Assembly: GCA_014380365.1 (NCBI GenBank)
Contig: JACMJZ010000029.1
Location: 248,001 to 312,000, forward strand
DNA: 64,000 nucleotides
From: Pyrinomonadaceae bacterium
GTDB taxonomy: Bacteria; Acidobacteriota; Blastocatellia; Pyrinomonadales; Pyrinomonadaceae
Direction of reading: 5' to 3'
The notes under the pieces are model-generated. The model saw only the letters and a program-made list of their open reading frames with translations. It had not been told where the DNA came from and did not search any database. Positions 51,894-60,386 of the stretch are shown piece by piece (within the stretch, counting starts at the first letter, position 1; each line of letters begins with the position of its first letter). The translations under genes were made by a program, and so were the position numbers.

Positions 51894-52856
51894 ATGAAGA
51901 TCATCCCCATCTCGCTTCCCACGCCGTTCTACATCGGCCCGGTTAACGTGTATTTGATCGCGGAAGATCCGATCACGCTCATCGACACCGGTCCAAAAAC
52001 AAAGGACGCAATCGAAGCGTTGCGTGAAGGACTACGAAAAGCGCGCATTCGTGTCTCGGATATTCGCCGCATAGTCTTAACCCACGCTCATGAAGATCAT
52101 TGTGGCCTGGCTCGCTCACTCCGCGATGAAGCGAAGGACGCAGAAGTGCTGGTGCACAACTGGGAAACCGGCCATCGCATAGGCAGGCTCGAGTATGCAG
52201 AGCATCGAACGCTCCTGGAGCGCGCCGGTGTACCCGCCAATGAGATTGAGGGTATGCGGAAAATGTACGAGGGCGTGCGTCAGTATGCCGACTCGTTTAA
52301 TGCAGACGAATACAGCGAGCTGCGCGACGAAGCAGAGCTTGCGTTTGAAACCGGCGCGTTACGCGTCGTGCACACGCCGGGGCACACACCGGGTTCATGT
52401 TCCTTTGTACGCGAAGCCGACCGCACGATAATCGCCGGCGACTGCGTGCTCAAGCGAATTACTCCGAATCCCGTCCTCTCGCCTGACCCGATCGATTCGT
52501 CGAAGCGTTTTCCGTCGCTGGCTGAATATTTAGTTAGTCTGGCGCGCTTGCGCAGTTTCGCCCCTACACTCGTGCACGGTGGCCACGGAGAGCCTGTGCA
52601 CGATTTTGAAGAACTGTTTAATCGCTACTTCCGGGCGATCCGTGAGCGCCAGGCTGAGGTCATTCGGCTGGTTCCAAAAGCCGGAGCCACTGGCTGGGAC
52701 GTTGCTACGGAGATGTTTCCCGGCGCCGACGATGTGCACCGGTTTCTCGCCGTTTCTGAGGCTGTAGCTCATCTCGATTTGGCACATTCGGAGGGAAAGA
52801 TAGAACTCGAGCTCGCCGAATCGAAGGAAGTCTACCGCCGAATTTCTGCCAACTAG
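51894..52856 (+). CDS. MBL-fold metallo-hydrolase
   Basis: A protein of 320 residues. Metal ligands are complete: THAHEDHCGLA (HxHxDH) near 63, HTPGHTPGSCSF near 163, GDCVL near 182 and HGGHGEPV near 228. A C-terminal helical region of about 80 residues resembles the LACTB2/RNase Z-like beta-CASP-less group. A thioesterase or glyoxalase II-like hydrolase would suit the neighbouring acyl-CoA genes, but the substrate is not shown. The start follows a repeat and lacks a clear ribosome site. Confidence 0.88.
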   Translation: MKIIPISLPTPFYIGPVNVYLIAEDPITLIDTGPKTKDAIEALREGLRKARIRVSDIRRIVLTHAHEDHCGLARSLRDEAKDAEVLVHNWETGHRIGRLEYAEHRTLLERAGVPANEIEGMRKMYEGVRQYADSFNADEYSELRDEAELAFETGALRVVHTPGHTPGSCSFVREADRTIIAGDCVLKRITPNPVLSPDPIDSSKRFPSLAEYLVSLARLRSFAPTLVHGGHGEPVHDFEELFNRYFRAIRERQAEVIRLVPKAGATGWDVATEMFPGADDVHRFLAVSEAVAHLDLAHSEGKIELELAESKEVYRRISAN

Positions 52857-52863
52857 TCCCTCC

Positions 52864-53000
52864 CAAGACAACTATCCGCAGATTTCGCAGATTACACAGA
52901 TTGTGTAGAGCACGTAGGTGAGGGAGCAACGTAGCCGTTTCCCGAGCTCAGGTCTCTTCGACACCCTGTCTGAAATTTGCGTAATCTGCGGATACGTCTT
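52864..53000. repeat. Palindromic repeat, CAGATT/AATCTG family
   Basis: TATCCGCAGATTTCGCAGAT and TACACAGATTG face GAAATTTGCGTAATCTGCGG and ATACG. Relatives at 54262-54372 and in part near 3958-3990. Confidence 0.75.
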
Positions 53001-53067
53001 TTTTGGAACTCCCCGCCACCCACCGCGTGTAACCCATAAAATTCTACCCGGAAGGACTCTCTCAGTT

Positions 53068-54255
53068 ATGAATCGCAAGAATGCTTTCTATTTTGTTGTT
53101 TCCCTACTCTTGACCTGCAGCACCGCGCTCGCGCAGCAGTCAGCCCCGCCTCCACCCCCGGATGCGCCGCCCATGGCCCTTGCTCCGGGCGCGCCCGGCG
53201 CCCCGCACACATTTTCGTTTCTGATGGACGGCGGCAGCTTTCTCGGTGTTCACGCCGAAGATGTGAACAAGGAGAACATGGGACGCTACGGTCTGCGGGA
53301 AGCGCGCGGCGTAGGCGTTACCGAAGTGGTTAAGGACAGTCCGGCGGAAAAGGCTGGCTTGAGAAAAGACGATGTGATTCTAAGATTCGAAGGCGACAGT
53401 GTGACGAGTGTACGCAAGCTGACGCGGCTCGTTTCCGAAGTTGCCCCGGATCAGAATGTGCGGCTGGCGATTAGTCGCAGCGGAGCCGAACAGGAAGTTG
53501 CGGTGACGATTGGCAAGCGCAACAACACCTTTGGCGCGATGCATAAGCTTGAAGGACTCGAAGGATTGAAAGGACTAAAAGAGCTCGAAGGGTTTAAGAA
53601 CCTCGATCAACTAAAGGGCCTGGAGGGGTTCAAGATGATGACGCCGCCCGGGAACGTTTGGAAGTGGGAAGGACAGGGGCTCGGCGCAGACGGAATGGCC
53701 TGGGCCTTCGGTAACCAGCGTCGCATTGGTGTCAGCACCATGCAGTTAACCAAGCAGCTTGCCGAATACTTCGGAGTAGCAGAAGGCACGGGAGTGCTGG
53801 TCACAGCGGTTACGGAAGATGGTCCGGCGGCGAAGGCCGGAGTGAAAGCCGGCGATGTGATCACGGCGGTCGATGGCGAAAAGGTTGATGGCTCGGGTGA
53901 TCTCACCCGCACGATCAACAAGAAGAAGGATGGTGATGTCACGCTCACTGTGATCCGCAAGAAGGACCAGAAGACTATCACCGTGACTCCGAAAGCGGCG
54001 CCTCAGGGTCAACCAGGAGCGGCGCCAATGATTCGACGCACCATCGCGGATAAGGCAGTAATAAGAAATCAAATCCGCAATTCGATCAGGCGAGGCATTA
54101 GCGAAGGTCAGATCGTAATCCCGTCGGTCTCCCTTGGCGCAATTCCCGTAATCAATGTTTCGGTACCGCAGATCAATTTGCCGGTGATCCCCGAGATTAA
54201 TGTGGTGGTGCCAAGGATACGCGTCGTGCGGACTGGTTCGCGCCAACCAATCTAG
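53068..54255 (+). CDS. Exported protein with two PDZ domains
   Basis: A protein of 395 residues from ATG 53068, with GGAAGGA eleven bases upstream; longer readings only translate the repeat. Signal peptide to about 23 (CSTALAQQ), then a Pro/Ala-rich linker. PDZ 1 lies at about 50-145 (GVTEVVKDSPAEKAGLRKDD) and PDZ 2 at about 215-315 (VLVTAVTEDGPAAKAGVKAG). Between them is a leucine/glycine tandem stretch (LEGLEGLKGLKELEGFKNL). The last 70 residues are Ile/Val/Pro-rich. There is no trypsin domain, so it is not HtrA itself; it may be a scaffold or protease regulator in the periplasm. Confidence 0.87.
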   Translation: MNRKNAFYFVVSLLLTCSTALAQQSAPPPPPDAPPMALAPGAPGAPHTFSFLMDGGSFLGVHAEDVNKENMGRYGLREARGVGVTEVVKDSPAEKAGLRKDDVILRFEGDSVTSVRKLTRLVSEVAPDQNVRLAISRSGAEQEVAVTIGKRNNTFGAMHKLEGLEGLKGLKELEGFKNLDQLKGLEGFKMMTPPGNVWKWEGQGLGADGMAWAFGNQRRIGVSTMQLTKQLAEYFGVAEGTGVLVTAVTEDGPAAKAGVKAGDVITAVDGEKVDGSGDLTRTINKKKDGDVTLTVIRKKDQKTITVTPKAAPQGQPGAAPMIRRTIADKAVIRNQIRNSIRRGISEGQIVIPSVSLGAIPVINVSVPQINLPVIPEINVVVPRIRVVRTGSRQPI

Positions 54256-54261
54256 GACGAT

Positions 54262-54372
54262 AATAATCCGCAGATTGCGCAGATTACACGGAACAGAACT
54301 TGACCGCATTCGCAACGAGGTCTTTCTTCAACTGACGGGATGTCTGCGGAATCTGCGTAATCTGTGGATAGC
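54262..54372. repeat. Palindromic repeat, CAGATT/AATCTG family
   Basis: AATCCGCAGATTGCGCAGAT and TACACGG face GTCTGCGGAATCTGCGTAAT and CTGTGGAT. Confidence 0.78.
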
Positions 54373-54378
54373 TTACTG

Positions 54379-54402
54379 AGGACAGGCCGGAATGCCTGTC
54401 CT
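54379..54402. terminator. Short inverted repeat at convergent gene ends
   Basis: AGGACAGGC at 54379-54387 pairs perfectly with GCCTGTCCT at 54394-54402, followed by ATTTATTT. It overlaps the stop codon of the leftward gene. Confidence 0.6.
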
Positions 54403-56257
54403 ATTTATTTGGCTGGGCGAGTTTCTTCCTGCCTTCGAGCGCTTCTTTGTAGGCTCCCCCAGGCACGTCACCAATTCCGATGGCCGCGTCAAACTCCTTG
54501 GCCGCTTCAGCCGAGTTCTCCATAAACGAATAGATGCGGCCCATGGCTTCATGAGCGCGGGAGATGATGGCTCGATCCGTTTCCGGAGAAGAGGCCTCCA
54601 CCGCAAAGCGATAGTTTCCGAGGGCACGGTTCAGTCGTTCAGCCTGAACCTCTTCATCGGTCGCATCGGCTGCGGCGAGACTTGCGGTCTGGGCGAGCGC
54701 AAAGAAGATTCTCGGTTCACGGTTATAATCCCGCAGCAGAGCTTTCAGTCGCGTTTCGGCATTGTTGTAATCCTTCAGCCGCAGCGTTTGCTCGATGTCC
54801 GCGAGCTGCTTTACGAGCGCGGCTGCTTTCATGGCCTCGGCCTCTGAATACACCGGCGTCTCGACTTCAGCCCTTCTTGCGGACAGGCGCGCCTGGCGGG
54901 CGGCGAGTGCTCGTTGACGCGCCGCCGCGTTCTCTTCAAGGCGGCGGGCTTCCTTAGCGGGATCAAACAAGGAAATCATATCGACAAAGAAATTTGCCAC
55001 GTCGAAGCCAGAGCTTTCCATTCCCTTGAGCTGCTCCGCAAAGTGGAAAGCCAGCACTGCACCCCGTTCGTAGTCTTCCGCCAGACGCGCGATGCTTTCG
55101 TCCTGAACTGCAATGGTCGCTGCCTGTAGCTCGCGTGTGATTGCCTGACGCGTCGCGTCATCCTTTGCATTACGCAACTTGGCCCGTGCTTCGAGCGAAA
55201 GAGCTTCCAATCGTCTTACTTCTTCATAACGCGCGTCCGCGGCAGCCACCAGCGATCGCGAGACCGTCAGAAACACGTCGGGACTAACAGTCGCCCCGGC
55301 CTTTTCCCGTTCGGCCAGCACTTGTTTGATCGCGTCGCGGCGCGCAGCAATATCACGGTTGAATCGAAGCAGAAGCGGATCAGTCACGTACTGCAGATAG
55401 CCTCGTCTTAGTTCGGAAGAAGCTGGATCAGTGCCCTCGGGTAATACCGCATAATACTCGTCACCGATGACACGAAAGTTAATGGCGCCGGGCGCGCCCA
55501 GCAGATCGGGAACAATAAAGAATTGTCGTGTACGCTCCCTGGTAGTGTAAGTCCGGGGTGCCTTCTTTTTCTTTCCGGCGGTCGGAGAAGTGACTAGTAC
55601 GCGCTCATGCGAAATGGTGATCGGTCGGGTGTGTAGATAGGACAAGACCGAACGAACCACGTCGGCAGTTAGTTTTCTCAGCCGGTCTCCTTCAGCCTGA
55701 TACGCCCGTGTATAACTGACAAGGTCTTCGTCAACTCGCGAGCGCTGATAAAACTCGCGCACGAGCGGCGCGAAGTCGAGCACTTCCAGCAAACTCATCG
55801 GCAGCTCTTCCGAACGCGCAGGCGCTTCCAGAGAGGGTGGTGGCCCAAGCGCAAATGCCAACGAGACGTAGCGCGCCGCCTGGTCTGCGGCAGTGGCCGG
55901 CGCCGGGAGCTTGTTGCGCTCGTAAAATGTTCGTAGACGGTTACGCAGGTCCGGATCGAGATCGGCCAGGTCTTTCCTGACCTGGGATCTAAAGACAGAC
56001 GGGGCTCCGCCGGCTGGGGTCGGATCAAACCCGGCAGCTTCGAGTGCGGCCATCATAATTATCAACCGCGGCTCGGATTGGAAACTGACTCCATAATCCG
56101 AAAGTTCGAAAGTTGCGGGCTGTCGTTTTTGCACCTGCGGGGTTGCGGAGGGAGTTGGCGAGGCGCTCGGATTTGGCCTCGCCTGAAAATAGTTTTGCGA
56201 CTGCGCCGCAGCGGAGCCGAGCACGAAAAGAATTGTTACGGAGATAATCTTCTTCAT
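54401..56257 (-). CDS. Exported protein of unknown function with C-terminal TPR-like repeats
   Basis: A protein of 618 residues with a signal peptide (MKKIISVTILFVLGSAAAQS) and a Pro/Ser/Thr linker. The body is mostly helical. Segments such as QPATFELSDYGVSFQSEPRL and NFRVIGDEYYAVLPEGTDP are not assignable. A coiled-coil-prone stretch runs from about 445 to 485 (Ala/Arg/Glu-rich), and the last 120 residues fit two to three TPR units (LGNYRFAVEASSPETD, HEAMGRIYSFMENSAEAAKE). Probably periplasmic. Proteins of this design are common but uncharacterised in acidobacteria, as far as I can judge. Confidence 0.78.
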   Translation of the reverse strand: MKKIISVTILFVLGSAAAQSQNYFQARPNPSASPTPSATPQVQKRQPATFELSDYGVSFQSEPRLIIMMAALEAAGFDPTPAGGAPSVFRSQVRKDLADLDPDLRNRLRTFYERNKLPAPATAADQAARYVSLAFALGPPPSLEAPARSEELPMSLLEVLDFAPLVREFYQRSRVDEDLVSYTRAYQAEGDRLRKLTADVVRSVLSYLHTRPITISHERVLVTSPTAGKKKKAPRTYTTRERTRQFFIVPDLLGAPGAINFRVIGDEYYAVLPEGTDPASSELRRGYLQYVTDPLLLRFNRDIAARRDAIKQVLAEREKAGATVSPDVFLTVSRSLVAAADARYEEVRRLEALSLEARAKLRNAKDDATRQAITRELQAATIAVQDESIARLAEDYERGAVLAFHFAEQLKGMESSGFDVANFFVDMISLFDPAKEARRLEENAAARQRALAARQARLSARRAEVETPVYSEAEAMKAAALVKQLADIEQTLRLKDYNNAETRLKALLRDYNREPRIFFALAQTASLAAADATDEEVQAERLNRALGNYRFAVEASSPETDRAIISRAHEAMGRIYSFMENSAEAAKEFDAAIGIGDVPGGAYKEALEGRKKLAQPNK

Positions 56258-56347
56258 AAACCAGTTAAGAATTATTCAGCCCTTCATGTCGGTAAGCAGG
56301 GGAATGTTAGAGATGCGCATCAGTGGCGGAACGGATGCCAATAGTGG

Positions 56348-56366
56348 CACGGGCGTCCCGCCCATG
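56348..56366. repeat. Short palindrome CACGGGCG-TCC-CGCCCATG
   Basis: Reverse complement, with one change, of the palindrome inserted in aroA at 59396-59414. Confidence 0.8.
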
Positions 56367-56398
56367 GATCACGCGCAAGTTGCGTGTGCACACATTCG

Positions 56399-56875
56399 TC
56401 AGTTGTTTTTGGCCGCTTTCCTCTCTAGATGTGTTCGCAACAGCCAGGATGTTACTGGATAAGCAATCAGCGAACAAACCACCGATAGAACCATCCCTCC
56501 GATGGTAAATGGCCAGACTACCTGCCAGCCCTCACGGACCAATTTGCGATAGTAGTCGCCAGTCAGCGGGTGCGGGTCCTGCAAAAGCGCGAGGCCCTCA
56601 GGCGAGATTCTGAGAGGTTGTCCCAGGAGAAAGGCGCCGATTGCGTAGGACGCAATAATTATCGGTACGAGGGTCAGGAAAGGGTTGTTGATAAACGTGC
56701 CGGTGTAGATGGCGATCTTGTTGAAGCGGAAGATAAACGCCACCAGCGTGGCCAGGATCGTGTGCAGGCCCAGGAAGGGGGAGAAGGCAATGAAAACTCC
56801 GATAGCAAAAGCAAGCGCCGTCCGCTCAGGTGGATCATCCAGCGTGAGCAAACGGCGAAAGGTGGCGCGAAACAT
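56399..56875 (-). CDS. DUF2062 membrane protein
   Basis: A protein of 158 residues with three to four membrane helices. The family signature is present: PERTALAFAIGVFIAFSPFL, then GLHTILATLVAF and NNPFLTLVP. DUF2062 proteins occur in many phyla, often beside glycosyltransferases, and have no settled function. The start lies in a repeat and has no visible ribosome site. Confidence 0.86.
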   Translation of the reverse strand: MFRATFRRLLTLDDPPERTALAFAIGVFIAFSPFLGLHTILATLVAFIFRFNKIAIYTGTFINNPFLTLVPIIIASYAIGAFLLGQPLRISPEGLALLQDPHPLTGDYYRKLVREGWQVVWPFTIGGMVLSVVCSLIAYPVTSWLLRTHLERKAAKNN

Positions 56876-56879
56876 CAGG

Positions 56880-56952
56880 AAGGGTATCGGATGTCAGGTT
56901 TCGGGTGACGGAGGTAATCTACTGATACCCGGCACCCGATACCTGAAACCTA
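56880..56952. repeat. Palindromic repeat, GGTATCGG/CCGATACC family
   Basis: GGGTATCGGATGTCAGGTTT faces GATACCCGGCACCCGATACC and TGAAACC, overlapping the stop of the STAS gene. Confidence 0.72.
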
Positions 56953-57297
56953 TTTGAAGCTACTCAGAGCCTCCGGTTCGCTTTCGTAGGCGTCGAAGAC
57001 GGTCAACAGTTTTGTGATCACCAACAGGTCTCGAATTTTCTCAGTCAGGTTCAAGAGCTTGAGTTGCCCCCCATCGCGCGTGAGCGATGTGTAGTTAGCG
57101 ATCAGTTCCCCGATGCCGCTGGAATCAACGTTCTTCACACCTGCGAGATTCAGAAGAATTTTCTTCTTGCCGCCTTCGGCCAGTCCGCGCAGGGAGTTGC
57201 GGAGAGAGATACAGCCCTCGCCCATTCTTATCGATCCACTCAAATCGAGAATCGTCACATCCCCTGACTGTCGCTCACTCACAACGAGTTCTGCCAT
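56950..57297 (-). CDS. STAS-domain anti-sigma factor antagonist (RsbV/SpoIIAA-like)
   Basis: A protein of 115 residues from ATG 57297, with GGGAG nine bases upstream. It is a single STAS domain with VTILDLSGSIRMGEG and the phosphorylatable serine in [13 protein letters not shown] near 60. When unphosphorylated such proteins bind an anti-sigma kinase and free its target. A close paralogue lies 85 bp upstream on the same strand, and the RsbW-like kinase gene beyond it. Longer starts only translate the hairpin at 57316-57374. Confidence 0.9.
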   Translation of the reverse strand: MAELVVSERQSGDVTILDLSGSIRMGEGCISLRNSLRGLAEGGKKKILLNLAGVKNVDSSGIGELIANYTSLTRDGGQLKLLNLTEKIRDLLVITKLLTVFDAYESEPEALSSFK

Positions 57298-57315
57298 CTT
57301 TGTCTCCCTGGTTAT

Positions 57316-57374
57316 TCCGACAAACTTCAGTTTGCCGGTATCTTTAGAAATTCGACAAACTGAAGTTTGTCGGA
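57316..57374. repeat. Inverted repeat, ACAAACTTCAGTTTGT element
   Basis: Arms 57316-57337 and 57353-57374 pair with one mismatch between the two STAS genes; second copy of 1220-1284. Confidence 0.82.
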
Positions 57375-57382
57375 CCTGCTGA

Positions 57383-57730
57383 TCACTTGTAGCTACCGAG
57401 GGCTTCCTCTTCGCCCTCGAACACGTCAAAAACAGTAAGCAGTTTCGTGATCGTCAAAAGGTCCTGGATCTTCTGGGTGAGATTGAGCAGTTTCATCTGG
57501 CCCTGCTCCTTTTCGATCGCGGTGTAACTGGAAACCAGCTCGCCGATGCCACTCGAATCGATATAGCCCACGCCCGCAAGATTCAGGAGAATCTTCTTCT
57601 TGCCTTCTTCAAGCAGGCGGCGCACGGCGCTGCGGAGAGCAACGCTACCCTCGCCAATCGTGATCTTCCCATTCATATCCAATATGGTTATATCGCCAGC
57701 CTGGCGCTCCGAAATGTTTAACTCAGCCAT
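57383..57730 (-). CDS. STAS-domain anti-sigma factor antagonist, paralogue
   Basis: A protein of 115 residues from ATG 57730, with AAGGAG eight bases upstream. It is collinear and strongly similar to the next STAS protein (both contain [12 protein letters not shown] and LTVFD), with the serine in [14 protein letters not shown]. The tandem pair is a recent duplication; differences cluster in the exposed first helix, which suggests different partners. Upstream on the same strand is the RsbW-like gene, so the three form a partner-switching unit without a visible sigma factor or PP2C phosphatase. Confidence 0.9.
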   Translation of the reverse strand: MAELNISERQAGDITILDMNGKITIGEGSVALRSAVRRLLEEGKKKILLNLAGVGYIDSSGIGELVSSYTAIEKEQGQMKLLNLTQKIQDLLTITKLLTVFDVFEGEEEALGSYK

Positions 57731-57756
57731 TTCTGAAATCTCCTTAAACAAATTGG

Positions 57757-57790
57757 CGGCAGAAGCCCCGACTGTTAGGGAGGGCTCTGG
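57757..57790. repeat. Half element, GAAGCCCCGACTGTTAGGGAGGG
   Basis: One arm of the GAAGCCCGACCGT family is clear; the facing arm (GCGCGGGCTCTGC near 57818-57832) is degraded. Confidence 0.6.
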
Positions 57791-57840
57791 CGTCGTCATA
57801 ACAAAGCCCTTGCTCATGCGCGGGCTCTGCTTGAATCAAA

Positions 57841-58278
57841 TCATAGCTTCTTGACCATCCGGACGGTAGTACCGCCGCCGGGATTGACCGTCCAATCGAC
57901 TTCGTCCATGAAGTTGCGCATAAAAAAAATTCCGCGTCCTGAAGTCTTGAGAATGTTCTCGTCTTTAGTCGGGTCAGCGACTTCGTTTGGATTGAAGCCC
58001 TTTCCCTGGTCACGCACGTTAATCTCCAGACCTTGCGCCGACTTCTTAAGGTCAATCTCCGCGAACTTGGCGCTATCCAGTTTGTTTCCGTGAAGCACCG
58101 CGTTAGTTACCGCTTCGCGGACGGCCATGTCGATCCCAAAGGCTACGTCTTCACTTATCCCGACTCGATTCAGGAATTCAGAAACTGCAGCGGCGGCTTC
58201 GGCCACAGCCTCGATACGGCTGGCGAATCTGAGTTCAGTCGTCTCTTGGGTCACAATTGAAAGAGAAAGCCGCGGCAA
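57841..58278 (-). CDS. RsbW-like anti-sigma factor / serine kinase
   Basis: A protein of 145 residues with a GHKL ATPase fold: N-box REAVTNAVLHGNK near 55, G1 box VRDQGKGFNP near 90 and G2 box SGRGIFFMRNFMDEV near 112. It would phosphorylate the STAS proteins encoded downstream and bind an output regulator. No ATG begins the frame; TTG at about 58278 or a GTG ten codons in are the candidates. No sigma factor is adjacent, so the target lies elsewhere. Confidence 0.87.
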   Translation of the reverse strand: MPRLSLSIVTQETTELRFASRIEAVAEAAAAVSEFLNRVGISEDVAFGIDMAVREAVTNAVLHGNKLDSAKFAEIDLKKSAQGLEINVRDQGKGFNPNEVADPTKDENILKTSGRGIFFMRNFMDEVDWTVNPGGGTTVRMVKKL

Positions 58279-58466
58279 GAGCCATTGATGCAGGTCTCGC
58301 TATTTATGAACTCCAAACTACCGGAAGACCGAGGGTTTAACATGCGCGGCTACCGCGTGTCAAGAAGGTCTCCGAAGCAAAATCCCATCAAAGAAAACCG
58401 TTAACTGTTTTTCCAGCGCGTCTTTAGCATTCGTTAGCCGCGACTCGCGCTTGGTAAGATTAGACC

Positions 58467-59810
58467 ATGCGGATTGCGCCAGCCCGGCGGCTCAAGGGAA
58501 GTATTCGGTTGCCGGGTGACAAATCGATTTCTCACCGAGCGGCCCTGATTGCGGCACTGGCGCAAGGCGAGTCGAATCTCGCAAACTTTTCCCCGAGCCG
58601 CGACTGTGCTTCAACACTCTCCTGCCTCGCGCAGCTCGGCGTCCGAATTGAGCGAAATGGAAACGAGGTTCGCGTTCAGGGTGTGGGCATTGGCGGACTC
58701 TCAGCCCCCACGGAGGCGCTTGATTGCGGAAACAGCGGTTCGACGATGCGCATGCTGGCAGGCGTGCTGGCCGGTCACAACTTTTCTGCGACACTCACGG
58801 GCGACGAATCCCTCAGCTCGCGCCCGATGCGACGAATCATCGAGCCGCTGGAAATGATGGGTGCTGCTTTCGAATGTGAGCAAGGCTATCCGCCTTTGCG
58901 TATTAAGGGGCATCAACCGTTGAACCCAATCAGCTACGAACTCCCCGTCGCCAGCGCCCAGGTCAAGACTTGTCTGCTGCTTGCGGGTCTGCATGCCGAG
59001 GGTCGGACGGAAGTAGTCGAGCGACTCGGTGCGACGCGCGATCATACGGAGCGGCTGCTGCGGTGGTTTGGTATAGGAGCCCCTGCTGGCAACGATGCGT
59101 CTGTGAGCGCGTGTGCCGTTGAAGGACCTGCCAGGTCTGCCGGACGCGACGTCAGTATTCCAGGCGACTTCTCGTCGGCTGCTTTTCTGATCGCTGCTGC
59201 CGCCCTCTTGCCGGCGTCTGAGTTAGTCGTTGAGGGACTGGGACTCAATCCAACGCGGACGCAGTTGTTAGACGTGCTTCTCAGTCTTGGGGCAAATATT
59301 GAGACTACTGAAACGCAGGAAGTCTGCAACGAGTTGAGGGGAACACTTCGCATAAAAGGAATGGAATCGGGTGACTCGACTGCAGATTCAAAAATCACGG
59401 GCGGGACGCCCGTGCCACATTCTCAGGTGACGATTGATGGGCAATTGTCCGCGGCGTTGATCGATGAATTGCCACTGGTCGCAGTGATAGGCACTCGAAT
59501 CCCCGGCGGAGTCGTCATCCGTGACGCCAAAGAACTCCGTTTCAAAGAGACTGATCGCATAGCCGCAACCGTGGCAAACCTGCGCGCGATGGGTGCAGAG
59601 GTAGCGGAATATGAGGATGGTCTCATGACAAACAGCCCGGTGCGGCTTCACGGCGCCAAGCTCGATTCGTACGGTGATCACCGCATCGCAATGGCCTTCA
59701 CAGTCGCTGCTCTGCTGGCGCAAGGTGAGTCGGAATTGATCGGGAGCGAATGCGTGGCAGTTTCCTTCCCTGAATTTTTCGAATGCCTCGAATCGGTGGT
59801 GGAGAGATGA
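58467..59810 (+). CDS. aroA: 3-phosphoshikimate 1-carboxyvinyltransferase (EPSP synthase) with repeat-derived insert
   Basis: A protein of 447 residues catalysing the sixth step of the shikimate pathway. Signatures: LPGDKSISHRAALIAALAQG, DCGNSGSTMRML, and ALIDELPLVAVIGT, KELRFKETDRI, and YGDHRIAMAF. About 20 residues near 300-322 (ESGDSTADSKITGGTPVPHS) have no counterpart in normal enzymes and are encoded by the palindrome CACGGGCG-GGA-CGCCCGTG plus flanks. The insert is in frame and falls before the conserved ALIDELP helix, probably in a surface loop. aroK overlaps the stop (ATGA). Confidence 0.95.
   Translation: MRIAPARRLKGSIRLPGDKSISHRAALIAALAQGESNLANFSPSRDCASTLSCLAQLGVRIERNGNEVRVQGVGIGGLSAPTEALDCGNSGSTMRMLAGVLAGHNFSATLTGDESLSSRPMRRIIEPLEMMGAAFECEQGYPPLRIKGHQPLNPISYELPVASAQVKTCLLLAGLHAEGRTEVVERLGATRDHTERLLRWFGIGAPAGNDASVSACAVEGPARSAGRDVSIPGDFSSAAFLIAAAALLPASELVVEGLGLNPTRTQLLDVLLSLGANIETTETQEVCNELRGTLRIKGMESGDSTADSKITGGTPVPHSQVTIDGQLSAALIDELPLVAVIGTRIPGGVVIRDAKELRFKETDRIAATVANLRAMGAEVAEYEDGLMTNSPVRLHGAKLDSYGDHRIAMAFTVAALLAQGESELIGSECVAVSFPEFFECLESVVER
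59396..59414. repeat. Palindrome inserted in aroA (CACGGGCG-GGA-CGCCCGTG)
   Basis: An 8-bp perfect stem with a 3-base loop, in frame in aroA. The same element, reversed, lies intergenically at 56348-56366. Confidence 0.85.
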
Positions 59811-60361
59811 ACACCGCCACCGCCCACGAAACCCGCAAGCTAATCGTCATCATCGGCTTCATGGGATCGGGCAAGACGACTGTAGCTCGCGAAGTCGCCC
59901 GTTTGCTCAACTGTCGCGCAGTCGATCTGGATGAGTTGATCAGCCAGCGCGAGAATCTCAGCCCTGGAGAAATAATCGAACAAAGCGGCGAGGACGAATT
60001 CCGCCGGATAGAAACTGAAACGCTGTCTCAAGTCATGAACGAAGAATTTGGCGACTCCCATGCGCGCATCGTTGCGCTAGGCGGCGGAACCTGGACGTTG
60101 CAGCGGAACCGCGATCTCATCAACGAGCACATGGGCACAACGATCTGGCTGGATGCACCGTTCGATCTGTGCTGGCAAAGAATCCAGACGGGCGGGGAAG
60201 GACGTCCGCTCGCGCGTGATGAAGCTCAGGCGCGAATGTTGTACGCTCAGCGGAGGTCGCAGTACGCTCTCGCCGAACTGCAGCTACAGATCGGCAGGAA
60301 CCAGAGTCTCGCTGAGACTTGCGTGGAAATAGTCGAAACGTTACGAACCCGAAACAGATAG
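59807..60361 (+). CDS. aroK: Shikimate kinase
   Basis: A protein of 184 residues from ATG 59807, which overlaps the aroA stop as ATGA. P-loop IGFMGSGKTTVAREV, DLDELI (shikimate-binding Asp), FRRIETETL, and GGGTWTLQRN are all present, as is the adenine-lid region GRPLARDE. It phosphorylates shikimate just before the AroA reaction, so the two consecutive enzymes are translationally coupled. Confidence 0.94.
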   Translation: MNTATAHETRKLIVIIGFMGSGKTTVAREVARLLNCRAVDLDELISQRENLSPGEIIEQSGEDEFRRIETETLSQVMNEEFGDSHARIVALGGGTWTLQRNRDLINEHMGTTIWLDAPFDLCWQRIQTGGEGRPLARDEAQARMLYAQRRSQYALAELQLQIGRNQSLAETCVEIVETLRTRNR

Positions 60362-60386
60362 ACCTGAGCTGAGGATTCACACCCAA

